NCBI GenBank assembly: GCA_050740975.1
Contig: JBOIEE010000200.1
Span: forward strand, 1 to 11,282
DNA length: 11,282 nt
Reading direction: 5' to 3'
Source: JBOHHR01 sp050740975
GTDB lineage: Bacteria > Pseudomonadota > Gammaproteobacteria > JBOHHR01
Shown here: piece after piece, positions 1-6,156 of the stretch
How positions within the stretch are numbered: position 1 is the first letter of the stretch
Layout: each line of letters begins with the position of its first letter
The notes under the pieces: model-generated
The model's input: only the letters and a program-made list of their open reading frames with translations
Told to the model about the DNA's origin: nothing
Databases searched by the model: none
Made by a program: the position numbers and the translations under genes

Positions 1-82
1 CTTGGGAGATCAGCACCAGCCCGCCGAACAGGGAAAAGGGGACAAACAGCGCATGCCCCCCGTTGCATGAGAATCTGGACAT
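1..82 (-). CDS. Possible 5' end of a membrane-protein gene, cut by window edge
   Basis: An open minus-strand frame starts at an ATG (82-80) and runs off the left edge, giving 27 visible codons. The peptide starts MSRFSCNGGHALF and continues into a hydrophobic, glycine-rich stretch (VPFSLFGGLVLIS) that could be a first transmembrane segment. An AAAGAGAG stretch lies about 6-10 bases before the ATG and could act as a ribosome binding site. I do not recognise the family. The fragment is too short to separate a true N-terminus from a chance open frame, so this is a tentative call resting on the hydrophobic pattern and the purine-rich leader. Confidence 0.3.
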   Translation of the reverse strand, partial: MSRFSCNGGHALFVPFSLFGGLVLISQ

Positions 83-287
83 TATGGCTCTCTTTTCGCT
101 ATGTATTTCAAGAGGGTAGAGCCGACACGGTTCGATTTTTTGAAAGGCGCCCTGGCAAGGCGGCAATTTATGTTCCATAATATCGAAATGTGTCAAATAT
201 TATTAATAACATGAAGATAGATTTGCGAGATGCGATCTTAGAGGGGCTCTAATGGCTGATATCAGCCAACCGCTGGTCGCTGACTAA
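83..287. other. AT-rich intergenic spacer, no supported gene
   Basis: This stretch separates the left-edge gene start from the histidine-kinase remnant. Its middle (about 165-215) is clearly more AT-rich than the surroundings. A small frame starts at an ATG at 211 (MKIDLRDAILEGL) and ends at a TAA at 250-252. That stop overlaps an ATG at 252 preceded by GAGGGGC; the second frame reads MADISQPLVAD and stops at 285-287, in the same frame as the kinase remnant. Neither peptide is recognisable. No convincing promoter hexamer pair was found. Confidence 0.4.
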
Positions 288-443
288 CTTCTCGCGGCTT
301 TCGATCTGCTCAAGGGACTGGGATTGGTCCGGATGCGCGAACGCGTGGAAGCGCTCGGCGGCTGGCTAGAGCTCAGCAATAAGCATAGCAAGGATAACCA
401 GGGCTTGCGAGTCGAAGCGACTATTCCGTTAACGAGCAGTTAA
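288..443 (+). pseudogene. C-terminal remnant of a NarL/UhpB-type sensor histidine kinase
   Basis: The frame from 288 to the TAA at 441-443 encodes about 51 residues that match the very end of a HATPase domain of the NarX/UhpB class. It contains GLGLVRMRERVEALGG, the G2 ATP-lid motif and following helix, then a strand (LELSN), a variable loop, and a final GLRVEATIPL strand. In intact kinases this segment is preceded by the N and G1 boxes and a dimerisation domain. Here the frame is blocked by an in-frame TAA at 285-287. The sequence before it (VAD, stop, LLAAFDL) faintly recalls the usual DNGxGFD box but cannot be aligned cleanly. There is no start with a plausible upstream domain; an internal ATG at 333 would give only 36 residues. 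It is best read as a decayed gene end. The partner of such a kinase would be a LuxR-type response regulator, and one with a dead receiver lies at 3077-3754, but a functional link is speculation. Confidence 0.72.
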
Positions 444-445
444 CG
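427..445. repeat. Perfect inverted repeat CGTTAAC / GTTAACG
   Basis: CGTTAAC (427-433) and GTTAACG (439-445) form a perfect 7-bp inverted repeat around the loop GAGCA. Each arm also contains the palindrome GTTAAC. The stop codon of the kinase remnant (441-443) lies in the right arm. It directly abuts two further hairpins at 445-493, and base 445 is shared with the next one. Confidence 0.7.
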
Positions 446-493
446 AACCTCTGATTGAATCGAGAGGTTCTTGCGGCACAGGAAGGTGCCGCA
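445..493 (-). terminator. Two tandem hairpins downstream of pgsA, putative terminator
   Basis: Just past the pgsA stop, reading on the minus strand, come two perfect stem-loops. The first pairs 486-493 (GTGCCGCA) with 472-479 (TGCGGCAC) across a 6-base loop. The second pairs 463-470 (AGAGGTTC) with 445-452 (GAACCTCT) across a 10-base loop. One base separates them. Neither is followed by a clear T-run on either strand, so intrinsic termination is not assured. They may instead stabilise the 3' end of the pgsA mRNA, or act bidirectionally since the kinase remnant ends against them from the other side. The repeats are directly visible; the terminator role is inferred from position. Confidence 0.5.
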
Positions 494-505
494 CATTTTA
501 CCCCC

Positions 506-1060
506 TCAACGCTCGCCCAGCAGGCGCGGCCAAGCCAGCCACAGATAGCGGCACATAGACCAAAAAGTAAGGAGCGCGGCAAGATAGAGCAAGACGAATC
601 CGATTGGGTACACAGGAACAAACCCGATCGGCTCTCTGTATATCAACAGGATCAAGGCGACCATCTGGGCGGTCGTCTTCATCTTGCCGAGGGAAGACAC
701 CGCTACCTTGGATCGCGCACCCAGCTCCGCCATCCATTCGCGCAGCGCCGAAACGGCGACCTCCCGCCCGATGATGACCGCCGCAGGCAACGCCAGCCAC
801 ACGCTCGGGTGAGCCTGTACCAGCAACACCAGCGCCACCGCAACCATCAGCTTGTCAGCCACTGGATCCAAGAACGCCCCCAATTCGGATGTCTGGTCGA
901 GCCGGCGCGCTAAAAAACCGTCCAGCAAATCCGACAGTGCCGCCAGGCTGAACAGCAAAGCTGCGAGCAGGTGTGCTGACCGGAACGGCAGGTAAAACAC
1001 TACGACGAATAAGGGGATCATGGCAATCCGAGACAGCGTGAGCGCGTTTGGGATATTCAT
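506..1060 (-). CDS. pgsA: CDP-diacylglycerol--glycerol-3-phosphate 3-phosphatidyltransferase
   Basis: PgsA makes phosphatidylglycerol phosphate from CDP-diacylglycerol and glycerol 3-phosphate at the inner membrane, the committed step to phosphatidylglycerol and cardiolipin. The 184-residue protein is full length for the family. It carries the complete CDP-alcohol phosphotransferase signature D-x2-D-G-x2-A-R-x8-G-x3-D-x3-D, with D44, D47, G48, A51, R52, G61, D65 and D69 all present. Several hydrophobic membrane helices surround it, and the conserved SALREWMAELG and GKMKTTAQM segments match enterobacterial PgsA. The ATG start sits in an ATGA overlap with the uvrC stop, so the two are probably translationally coupled. 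Two tandem hairpins follow the gene. The tRNA cluster that follows pgsA in E. coli is absent here. Confidence 0.96.
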   Translation of the reverse strand: MNIPNALTLSRIAMIPLFVVVFYLPFRSAHLLAALLFSLAALSDLLDGFLARRLDQTSELGAFLDPVADKLMVAVALVLLVQAHPSVWLALPAAVIIGREVAVSALREWMAELGARSKVAVSSLGKMKTTAQMVALILLIYREPIGFVPVYPIGFVLLYLAALLTFWSMCRYLWLAWPRLLGER

Positions 1061-2913
1061 GGCGATCCGTGATGCAGGCGTTCATAGATCGTTACAGCCA
1101 ATTGCCGACTGATGCCAGGCACCCTGCTGAGATCTTCTACGCCTGCGCGCTTGACCCCTTGCAAGCCACCAAAATGGTGGATCAACGAACGACGCCGTTT
1201 ACTGCCAATGCCCTCAATTTGTTCTAATACGGACGTATTCCGTTTATTAGAACGCCGCTGCCTGTGCCCGCTAAGGGCGAAGCGATGCGCTTCGTCTCGG
1301 ATCTGCTGGACGAGATGCAAGGCGGTGGAATCTCGCAGCAACCTTGGGCCCATGCGCCCGTCCGAAAGCACCAAGGTTTCTAAACCCGCTTTGCGGGAAG
1401 GGCCTTTGGCGACACCCAGCACACAAACGGACTCGATTTGTAGCGCATCGAGCACGTCCCGCGCTTGCCGTATCTGTCCCTTGCCGCCATCGATCAACAC
1501 TAGATCCGGCCACTTATCCTTCTCTCGTTGCAGGCGTGCGTAACGTCTTTGTAACACTTGATGCATAGCGGCGTAGTCATCGCCAGGCTCTATGCCCGCG
1601 ATGTTGAATCGCCGGTAATCCGATTTCACCGGCCCCTCCAGATCGAATACCACGCACGCACCCACGGTTGCTTCGCCGCGGGTGTGGCTGATATCAAAAC
1701 ACTCCACACGCTCGATAGGATGGTCCAAGCTCAAGGCGAGGCGCAAGGCATCCATGCGCCGGTGCTGGCCTAGCCGCCCGGCAAGCTGTTGGGATAAAGC
1801 AACCCGAGCATTTTCTGCCGCTATTTCCATCCAACGCAGGCGGTTGCCCTGGTTTGGCTGTTGAATATGCACCGCGCGCCCAGCACGCTCAGAGAGCACC
1901 CGAGCCAACAGCTTCAAGTCGCCGGGTTTCTCGCTGATCAGGATCTGCGTTGGAATAGTGCGGTCCGGGCGCTGCACCAGATAGTACTGCGGTAAGAAGG
2001 CCGACAGGATCTCGGCCGCATTCGCCCCACTGGTATGCACCGGGAAAAATGATTTACTGCCCAGGTTATGACCGTTTCGCACAAAGAACACCTGAACGCA
2101 CCCAAGACCCTCCTCCTCAACACAAGTAATGATATCGATATCACCCTCCGCGGAGCTGAAATATTGTTTTTGGTTTACCCGCTGCAGCGCCCTTATCTGA
2201 TCCCGGCACCGTGCCGCCTGCTCGAAATCAAGCCGTAGGGCGGCCTGCTCCATGCGCTCGATCAACACGTCGATGACTTCCTGGCTCCTTCCCGCGAGAA
2301 ACATCACCGCATGCTGGACGTCCTCTCGATACGCGGTGGCCTCGACAAAGCCCACGCACGGCGCGGTGCAGCGTTTGATCTGGTATTGCAAGCAGGGGCG
2401 GGTGCGGTTTTGAAAATAACTGTCTTCACAATTACGGATCAGGAACAGCTTCTGCAGCAAATTGAGACTCGCGCGCACAGCTCCCGCATTGGGGTAGGGT
2501 CCAAAGTATTGGCCTTGGCCGGTTCTGGCTCCACGGTGAAAGCTAAGTCGCGGGAATTCCTTTTCTGAAGATAGATAGACATACGGGTAGCTTTTGTCAT
2601 CCCGAAGCACCACGTTGTAACGCGGTTTCAATTCCTTGATGAGATTGTTCTCGAGAATCAAAGCCTCATTTTCCGTATGGGTGACCGTGACCTCAATGGC
2701 CTTAAGGTGGGATATCACGCACCGGGTCTTAGGGCTTAGCTGGTGCCGTGATTGAAAATAGCTCGCCACTCGTTTGCGCAAGTTGCGCGCTTTTCCAACG
2801 TAGATCACAGCATTATCGGGCCCTATCATGCGATAGACTCCCGGCTTTGCGGTCAGCGTTTTGGCGAATTCCTGTCCGTCGAAATTGGACTCGCCCACCA
2901 CGTCATCCATCAT
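1057..2913 (-). CDS. uvrC: UvrABC excinuclease subunit C
   Basis: UvrC makes the 3' and 5' incisions on either side of a lesion once UvrB is loaded, in nucleotide excision repair. Using the start at 2913 (618 residues, close to the usual ~600), the order is: an N-terminal GIY-YIG nuclease (GVYRM and IYVGKARNLRKR, about 25-50); a four-cysteine cluster ending RPCLQYQIKRCTAPC, matching the iron-sulfur ligands known in E. coli UvrC; a UVR helix pair that contacts UvrB (about 215-250); an RNase H-like nuclease with FDISH and LVLIDGGKG (about 400-540); and a C-terminal double helix-hairpin-helix (IEGIGSKRR and VPGISRQLA, about 566-615). The frame stays open to an upstream ATG at 2994 and another at 2949. 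I prefer 2913 (or the adjacent ATG at 2910) because homologous N-termini begin just before the FDGQEFAKTL segment; none of these starts has a good Shine-Dalgarno sequence. It overlaps pgsA by four bases and lies downstream of the GacA-like gene. Confidence 0.95.
   Translation of the reverse strand: MMDDVVGESNFDGQEFAKTLTAKPGVYRMIGPDNAVIYVGKARNLRKRVASYFQSRHQLSPKTRCVISHLKAIEVTVTHTENEALILENNLIKELKPRYNVVLRDDKSYPYVYLSSEKEFPRLSFHRGARTGQGQYFGPYPNAGAVRASLNLLQKLFLIRNCEDSYFQNRTRPCLQYQIKRCTAPCVGFVEATAYREDVQHAVMFLAGRSQEVIDVLIERMEQAALRLDFEQAARCRDQIRALQRVNQKQYFSSAEGDIDIITCVEEEGLGCVQVFFVRNGHNLGSKSFFPVHTSGANAAEILSAFLPQYYLVQRPDRTIPTQILISEKPGDLKLLARVLSERAGRAVHIQQPNQGNRLRWMEIAAENARVALSQQLAGRLGQHRRMDALRLALSLDHPIERVECFDISHTRGEATVGACVVFDLEGPVKSDYRRFNIAGIEPGDDYAAMHQVLQRRYARLQREKDKWPDLVLIDGGKGQIRQARDVLDALQIESVCVLGVAKGPSRKAGLETLVLSDGRMGPRLLRDSTALHLVQQIRDEAHRFALSGHRQRRSNKRNTSVLEQIEGIGSKRRRSLIHHFGGLQGVKRAGVEDLSRVPGISRQLAVTIYERLHHGSP
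1221..1253. repeat. Long imperfect palindrome inside uvrC
   Basis: GTTCTAATACGGA (1221-1233) pairs with TCCGT (1239-1243) and ATTAGAAC (1246-1253). This gives 13 base pairs interrupted only by a two-base bulge (TT, 1244-1245), with a five-base loop CGTAT. It lies in the linker just before the UvrC helix-hairpin-helix domain and encodes RSNKRNTSVLEQ on the minus strand. The NTSxLExIEG part of that segment is conserved in UvrC proteins, so the palindrome sits in genuine coding sequence. In RNA it would form a stable hairpin inside the message. No function is known to me. Confidence 0.7.
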
Positions 2914-3031
2914 GCAATGCACGAATTGAGGAGAGAACAGTTTGAACATAGGCTCGGACAAACGCCCATGATAGGTCGGGAGCGTGAGGCGCATTTAAGT
3001 TAGATGCACCTAGATGGGGGAGCATATTCGG

Positions 3032-3056
3032 CAGTACGGATCGAACAGTACAGATC
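3032..3056. repeat. Direct repeat CAGTACnGATC, 14-bp period
   Basis: CAGTACGGATC (3032-3042) and CAGTACAGATC (3046-3056) match at 10 of 11 positions and are offset by 14 bases. A third CAGTAC lies at 3080-3085, inside the end of the regulator gene. The pair sits between the GacA-like gene and uvrC. It could be a binding site or chance; nothing else supports a function. Confidence 0.4.
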
Positions 3057-3072
3057 TGCCATACCGGCAGAT
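3054..3072 (-). terminator. Short hairpin just after the GacA-like gene, possible attenuator
   Basis: ATCTGCC (3054-3060) and GGCAGAT (3066-3072) are a perfect 7-bp inverted repeat with a five-base loop, beginning five bases past the regulator's stop codon on the minus strand. No T-run follows, so it is a weak terminator candidate at best. It could partially separate transcription of the regulator from uvrC-pgsA. Confidence 0.35.
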
Positions 3073-3076
3073 GCTA

Positions 3077-3754
3077 TCACAGTACCCGCGTGTCGGCTTT
3101 ACCCAGGAACAAGCAAAACGAGCTTTGGGAGGCTAGAGGGGGTTGACTGATGACGCCCAACTGGGCCGCACGTCGCAACAATTGCACCTCGTTACTGACC
3201 TTTAATTTGTTGAACAAGCGGCGTCGATGCCATCGGACCGTCGCTGGCGCAAGGTGGATCTCGCCAGCGATCTCCCGCACACGCCAACCCATGCATAGCA
3301 AGCGCATTAATTGTTGTTCACGCAGGCTCAGAAAATGGACCTCGGGCGAGGTACAACCCAGAGCCCGCTCTACCAACTCCTGCGGCAGGTAGCGCTCGCC
3401 CGCTGCGATCTTACGCAACGCGGCGACAACTTCGCGCATGGGCGCTGTATTCACCAGTGCCCCTCGTAGGCCTAAGGCGAAAAGAAATTGGGCGTTCGGA
3501 AAGTCGTTTTCGGTAGCGTAAGCGATGAATCTTATGCGGGGATGCGTCGTGATCAACTGCCGCAGTCGCAACAATTCCGGCCCTAGGAAAAATGGGGAAC
3601 CGATGAGCACCAAGTTTATCGGTTGGGTGCGCAGCACAGTCGTCCCTGTGGGAAGATCCGCAGCCTCCCAGAGCGCGATATCATCACAGTGCTGCAACAG
3701 CACCCGCAGGCCCGCGCGAATGATCTCCGCTTCATGCAGGACTAAGACTTTCAT
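3077..3754 (-). CDS. GacA/UvrY-position LuxR-type regulator with non-phosphorylatable receiver
   Basis: This 225-residue protein has the build of a NarL/FixJ-family response regulator: a receiver-like domain (about 1-120) and a LuxR-type HTH (about 142-200, with FLSLREQQLMRLL, the recognition helix region APATVRWHRRRLFNKL and the closing KVSNEVQLLRRA). Its place directly upstream of uvrC-pgsA is that of GacA/UvrY, and GacA-like wording persists around AAGERYLPQE. Every phosphorylation residue is changed. The acidic pair near residues 7-9 reads H-E-A. The phosphoacceptor Asp is G52 (in LVLIGSPFF). The conserved Thr/Ser aligns with A80, and the conserved Lys is N102. The domain therefore cannot be a normal Asp-phosphorylated receiver and is probably controlled by expression level, ligand or dimer state. 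About 20 extra residues follow the HTH. The ATG has no clear Shine-Dalgarno. The frame is intact and the HTH conserved, which argues against a pseudogene. Confidence 0.88.
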   Translation of the reverse strand: MKVLVLHEAEIIRAGLRVLLQHCDDIALWEAADLPTGTTVLRTQPINLVLIGSPFFLGPELLRLRQLITTHPRIRFIAYATENDFPNAQFLFALGLRGALVNTAPMREVVAALRKIAAGERYLPQELVERALGCTSPEVHFLSLREQQLMRLLCMGWRVREIAGEIHLAPATVRWHRRRLFNKLKVSNEVQLLRRAAQLGVISQPPLASQSSFCLFLGKADTRVL

Positions 3755-3978
3755 TAGCGGGCACTGACCATCCGCACAATCGGCTCGTTGTTATTGTATT
3801 AGCGTCCACTGCGCCGTTTTCTTTAGGCGCAGGGGCCGACCCGCGAACGCGCAAGCGTTTTACGCTAGACTATCAGCGGTACCCTAAAGAAAGGTAACGC
3901 TTTTCGGCGCGGTATCCTTTCTAATTTCGGGCACGTGGTTGGAACGATTTCATTCCTTAGAATGCAAACAATAGCAAA
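3755..3978. promoter_or_regulatory. Divergent intergenic region with 10-bp inverted repeat
   Basis: This gap separates the minus-strand GacA-like gene from the plus-strand retropepsin gene, so it should carry both promoters. TTTCTTTAGG (3818-3827) and CCTAAAGAAA (3883-3892) are a perfect 10-bp inverted repeat with a 55-base spacer. A smaller one, AGCGT / ACGCT, lies at 3854-3866. On the minus strand TACAAT (3793-3798) is a good -10 match about 40 bases before the regulator start, but no good -35 accompanies it. No clear plus-strand promoter was found. No gene is visible in this gap. Confidence 0.5.
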
Positions 3979-4605
3979 ATGAAAAACGGACGGTTTGCGG
4001 AGCGCCCAGGCCGGGTCGGGCTTACCGGAAGGTTTATTGCAGCGGCGATTTGCTCCCTCGGATTTTGTCCCGTTTCCATGGCCGGGGAGAAATTAATTTT
4101 AGGCTGGGTAGAGAAGGTTTCGATCCCCGCCGAAGCGAAGCTAACCTTAGAGGCTAAGCTCGACACCGGCGCCGACACCTCATCGCTGGATGCCAAGGTG
4201 CTGAAAAGGTTTCGCCGCGATGGCAAACACTGGCTTAGATTTAGCGTGCGTGATCCGGCCACGAAAGAGAGCGTTATCTTGGAGCGCCCGCACCTGCGGG
4301 GTGTTCGCATAAAACGCCACGATGGTAAACACCAGCGCAGAGAGGTGGCAGATCTGCCAATCTGCTTGGGCGACAGGCTGCACACCATCGAAGTCACTTT
4401 GATCAACCGGGAGCAGTTCGAATACCCGCTATTACTCGGGCGCAGCGCATTGAAAGGGTTTGCGCTCGTTGACCCTGGGTTGAAGCGCACTCAGAATCCT
4501 CGCTGTGCACAAGCGCAAAGCGCTCAGAAAATGCAAGTGGATGGCGAGCGCGCCGCTTTAGGGCAAGCGCAAAACGCCTCTGCGCACGTAACAATAAAAC
4601 ACTAA
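3979..4605 (+). CDS. Secreted retropepsin-like aspartyl protease (Zn_protease/DUF785 family)
   Basis: This 208-residue protein belongs to the family long labelled 'putative ATP-dependent zinc protease' (Pfam Zn_protease, formerly DUF785), now understood to have a retropepsin-like fold. The catalytic signature is LDTGADTSSLDA at about 61-72, with D62-T63-G64 as the aspartyl active site. LLLGRSALKGFALVDP (151-166) is the conserved second half of the fold, and such enzymes act as homodimers. The first ~34 residues have basic residues and then a hydrophobic run (FIAAAICSLGFCPVSMA), which looks like a signal peptide, so the enzyme should act in the periplasm. An alternative ATG at 4078 (MAGEKLIL) would remove it; I keep the longer start because family members with this neighbourhood are usually exported. 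Residues about 170-208 form a Gln/Ala-rich tail beyond the conserved domain. It is first in a three-gene unit with 21 bases to the next gene. No zinc site is apparent. Confidence 0.85.
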   Translation: MKNGRFAERPGRVGLTGRFIAAAICSLGFCPVSMAGEKLILGWVEKVSIPAEAKLTLEAKLDTGADTSSLDAKVLKRFRRDGKHWLRFSVRDPATKESVILERPHLRGVRIKRHDGKHQRREVADLPICLGDRLHTIEVTLINREQFEYPLLLGRSALKGFALVDPGLKRTQNPRCAQAQSAQKMQVDGERAALGQAQNASAHVTIKH

Positions 4606-4626
4606 AGAATTTTAATTAATCCGTCG

Positions 4627-6147
4627 ATGAGCAAGCGCCACCTGTATGCTCTCGCTTTCTTTTTAACCACCCTGGGATTATCGGCTTTCGTATACAAGGC
4701 CAATGTGCTCGGGCTTCCGCTGCAGCCAGAAGCGCAGACTCCCGTGTGGACGGTGGAGGCACGGCTCAGCTTTGTGCCAGGCCCCGGCTCCATTAAAGTG
4801 AACTTCGAGATCCTAAACTCACCACCCGGTTTTTCCATACTTGAGGAAAATTTCGTCTCTCGGGGTTATGGGCTCACCACTCAAGAGCGTGAAGGAAGCC
4901 GTTCCGCGCAATGGGCGATTCGACAGGCCAGCGGGGTGCAGACGCTCTATTACCGAGCGCTCGTGTATCAAGACCCGACTCGGACGTTCACCGAACCGCC
5001 GCCGCCTTATCCGCCAGTACCGCAGCTCGGTGAACCTTACGATACCACCATGCAGGCCGTGATCGCCGAGGTCCGCCGCCATTCCGCCGATATTGCCACG
5101 TTTACCGCACAGCTTCTGAAGCGGCTCAACGCGCCAATTCCAGATGAAGATATCGCCCTGTTTTTAACCAAGGTCACGACGCCGGCGGAGCGGGCCGCGA
5201 TGGCTACCACCCTGCTCGCGGGCGCACGCATTCCAACCCAAATCGTTCAGGGGATCGTCCTCGAAGACCAACAAAGGCGCGCACAGATCACCCCCTGGTT
5301 AGCCGTGTACACTGGGGAAGAGTGGCTGTTTTTTGATCCGGCAAGCGGGCGCCAGGGCTTGCCAACGAATTTTCTGGTTTGGGGGCGGGGCGCCGAATCG
5401 CTGGCGCGGATCAAGAAGGCTAAGACCTTTGATCTGGAGATCGCCGTCAAGCAGAGTCTTGCGGAAGCCATAGTGGTGGCAGAACGTCGCGCGGAGTTGG
5501 CCCATTCGCGCTTGATCGAGTTTTCCCTCTTGAGTCTTCCCATTAGCACCCAGGCTGTGTATACCGTGCTCCTGCTGATCCCGATCGGTGCCTTTATCGT
5601 TCTGCTCTTGCGCAACGTCATCGGGGTTAAGACCTTTGGAACCTTCATGCCGGTGCTGGTAGCGATCGCGTTCCGGGAGACACAACTCTGGGCTGGAATT
5701 GTGCTCTTCAGCGTGATCGTCGCCTTGGGTCTCACGATCCGCTTTTACCTCGAAAAGCTGCGCCTGCTGCTGGTGCCCAGGCTGTGCGCCGTGCTCACCG
5801 TGGTGGTCTTGCTCATGGCCGCGGTCAGCATCCTTAGCCACCGCATCGGGATCGAGACCGGACTGTCGGTGGCCCTGTTCCCAATCGTCATTATGACCAT
5901 GGTCATCGAACGTATGTCCATCGTGTGGGAAGAGCGCGGACCCGCGGAAGCCATACGCGAAGGTATCGGCAGCCTGATCGTCTCCGCCTTGGCTTATCTG
6001 GTCATGAGCATCCCCTATCTCGGGCACTTGGTGTTTGTTTTTCCTGAGTTGCTGCTGATCTTGTTAGCGGCCAGCCTGTTGCTCGGCCGGTACACCGGGT
6101 ACCGGCTCCTCGAGTTATTTCGCTTCAAGGCATTAGCGGGTAGTTAG
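4627..6147 (+). CDS. UUP1-family membrane protein: inactive transglutaminase-like domain plus 7TM
   Basis: This 506-residue protein matches the family described as an inactive transglutaminase fused to seven transmembrane helices. Residues about 5-27 form an N-terminal anchor. A soluble region (about 30-300), expected in the periplasm, includes a transglutaminase-like core with LLAGARIPTQIVQGI (about 196-210) and WLAVYTGEEWLFFDP (about 225-239). The position that carries the catalytic cysteine in active transglutaminases holds no cysteine, and the usual catalytic histidine is also absent; only the DP after the final strand remains, so it probably binds rather than cuts or links peptides. From about 311 to the end are seven hydrophobic helices, including VLLLIPIGAFIVLLL and ELLLILLAASLLLG. 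It lies between the retropepsin and the ATP-grasp ligase, nine bases from the latter. No strong Shine-Dalgarno precedes the ATG. Confidence 0.88.
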   Translation: MSKRHLYALAFFLTTLGLSAFVYKANVLGLPLQPEAQTPVWTVEARLSFVPGPGSIKVNFEILNSPPGFSILEENFVSRGYGLTTQEREGSRSAQWAIRQASGVQTLYYRALVYQDPTRTFTEPPPPYPPVPQLGEPYDTTMQAVIAEVRRHSADIATFTAQLLKRLNAPIPDEDIALFLTKVTTPAERAAMATTLLAGARIPTQIVQGIVLEDQQRRAQITPWLAVYTGEEWLFFDPASGRQGLPTNFLVWGRGAESLARIKKAKTFDLEIAVKQSLAEAIVVAERRAELAHSRLIEFSLLSLPISTQAVYTVLLLIPIGAFIVLLLRNVIGVKTFGTFMPVLVAIAFRETQLWAGIVLFSVIVALGLTIRFYLEKLRLLLVPRLCAVLTVVVLLMAAVSILSHRIGIETGLSVALFPIVIMTMVIERMSIVWEERGPAEAIREGIGSLIVSALAYLVMSIPYLGHLVFVFPELLLILLAASLLLGRYTGYRLLELFRFKALAGS

Positions 6148-6156
6148 CGGGCCAAC

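Noticed and set aside
145..175. Possible sigma-54 promoter (CTGGCAAGGCGGCAA)
   Set aside because: The GG and GC elements do not have the required 10-base spacing and the downstream TTGC box is missing.
200..505. tRNA genes downstream of pgsA, as in E. coli
   Set aside because: No cloverleaf or T-loop consensus could be found; the hairpins at 427-493 do not fit tRNA arms.
455..913. Plus-strand open frame of 152 codons
   Set aside because: It lies antisense to pgsA, has a low-complexity Arg/Gln/His-rich translation with no recognisable motif, and pgsA is certain.
5299..6027. Minus-strand open frame of 242 codons
   Set aside because: It is antisense to the UUP1-family gene and its translation is His/Asp/Gln-rich, typical of the reverse complement of hydrophobic coding sequence.
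6086..6106. Inverted repeat GCCGGTA / TACCGGC near the end of the UUP1-family gene
   Set aside because: It lies in GC-rich coding sequence for a conserved-looking C-terminus (GRYTGYRL), and short GC palindromes of this length are expected by chance.
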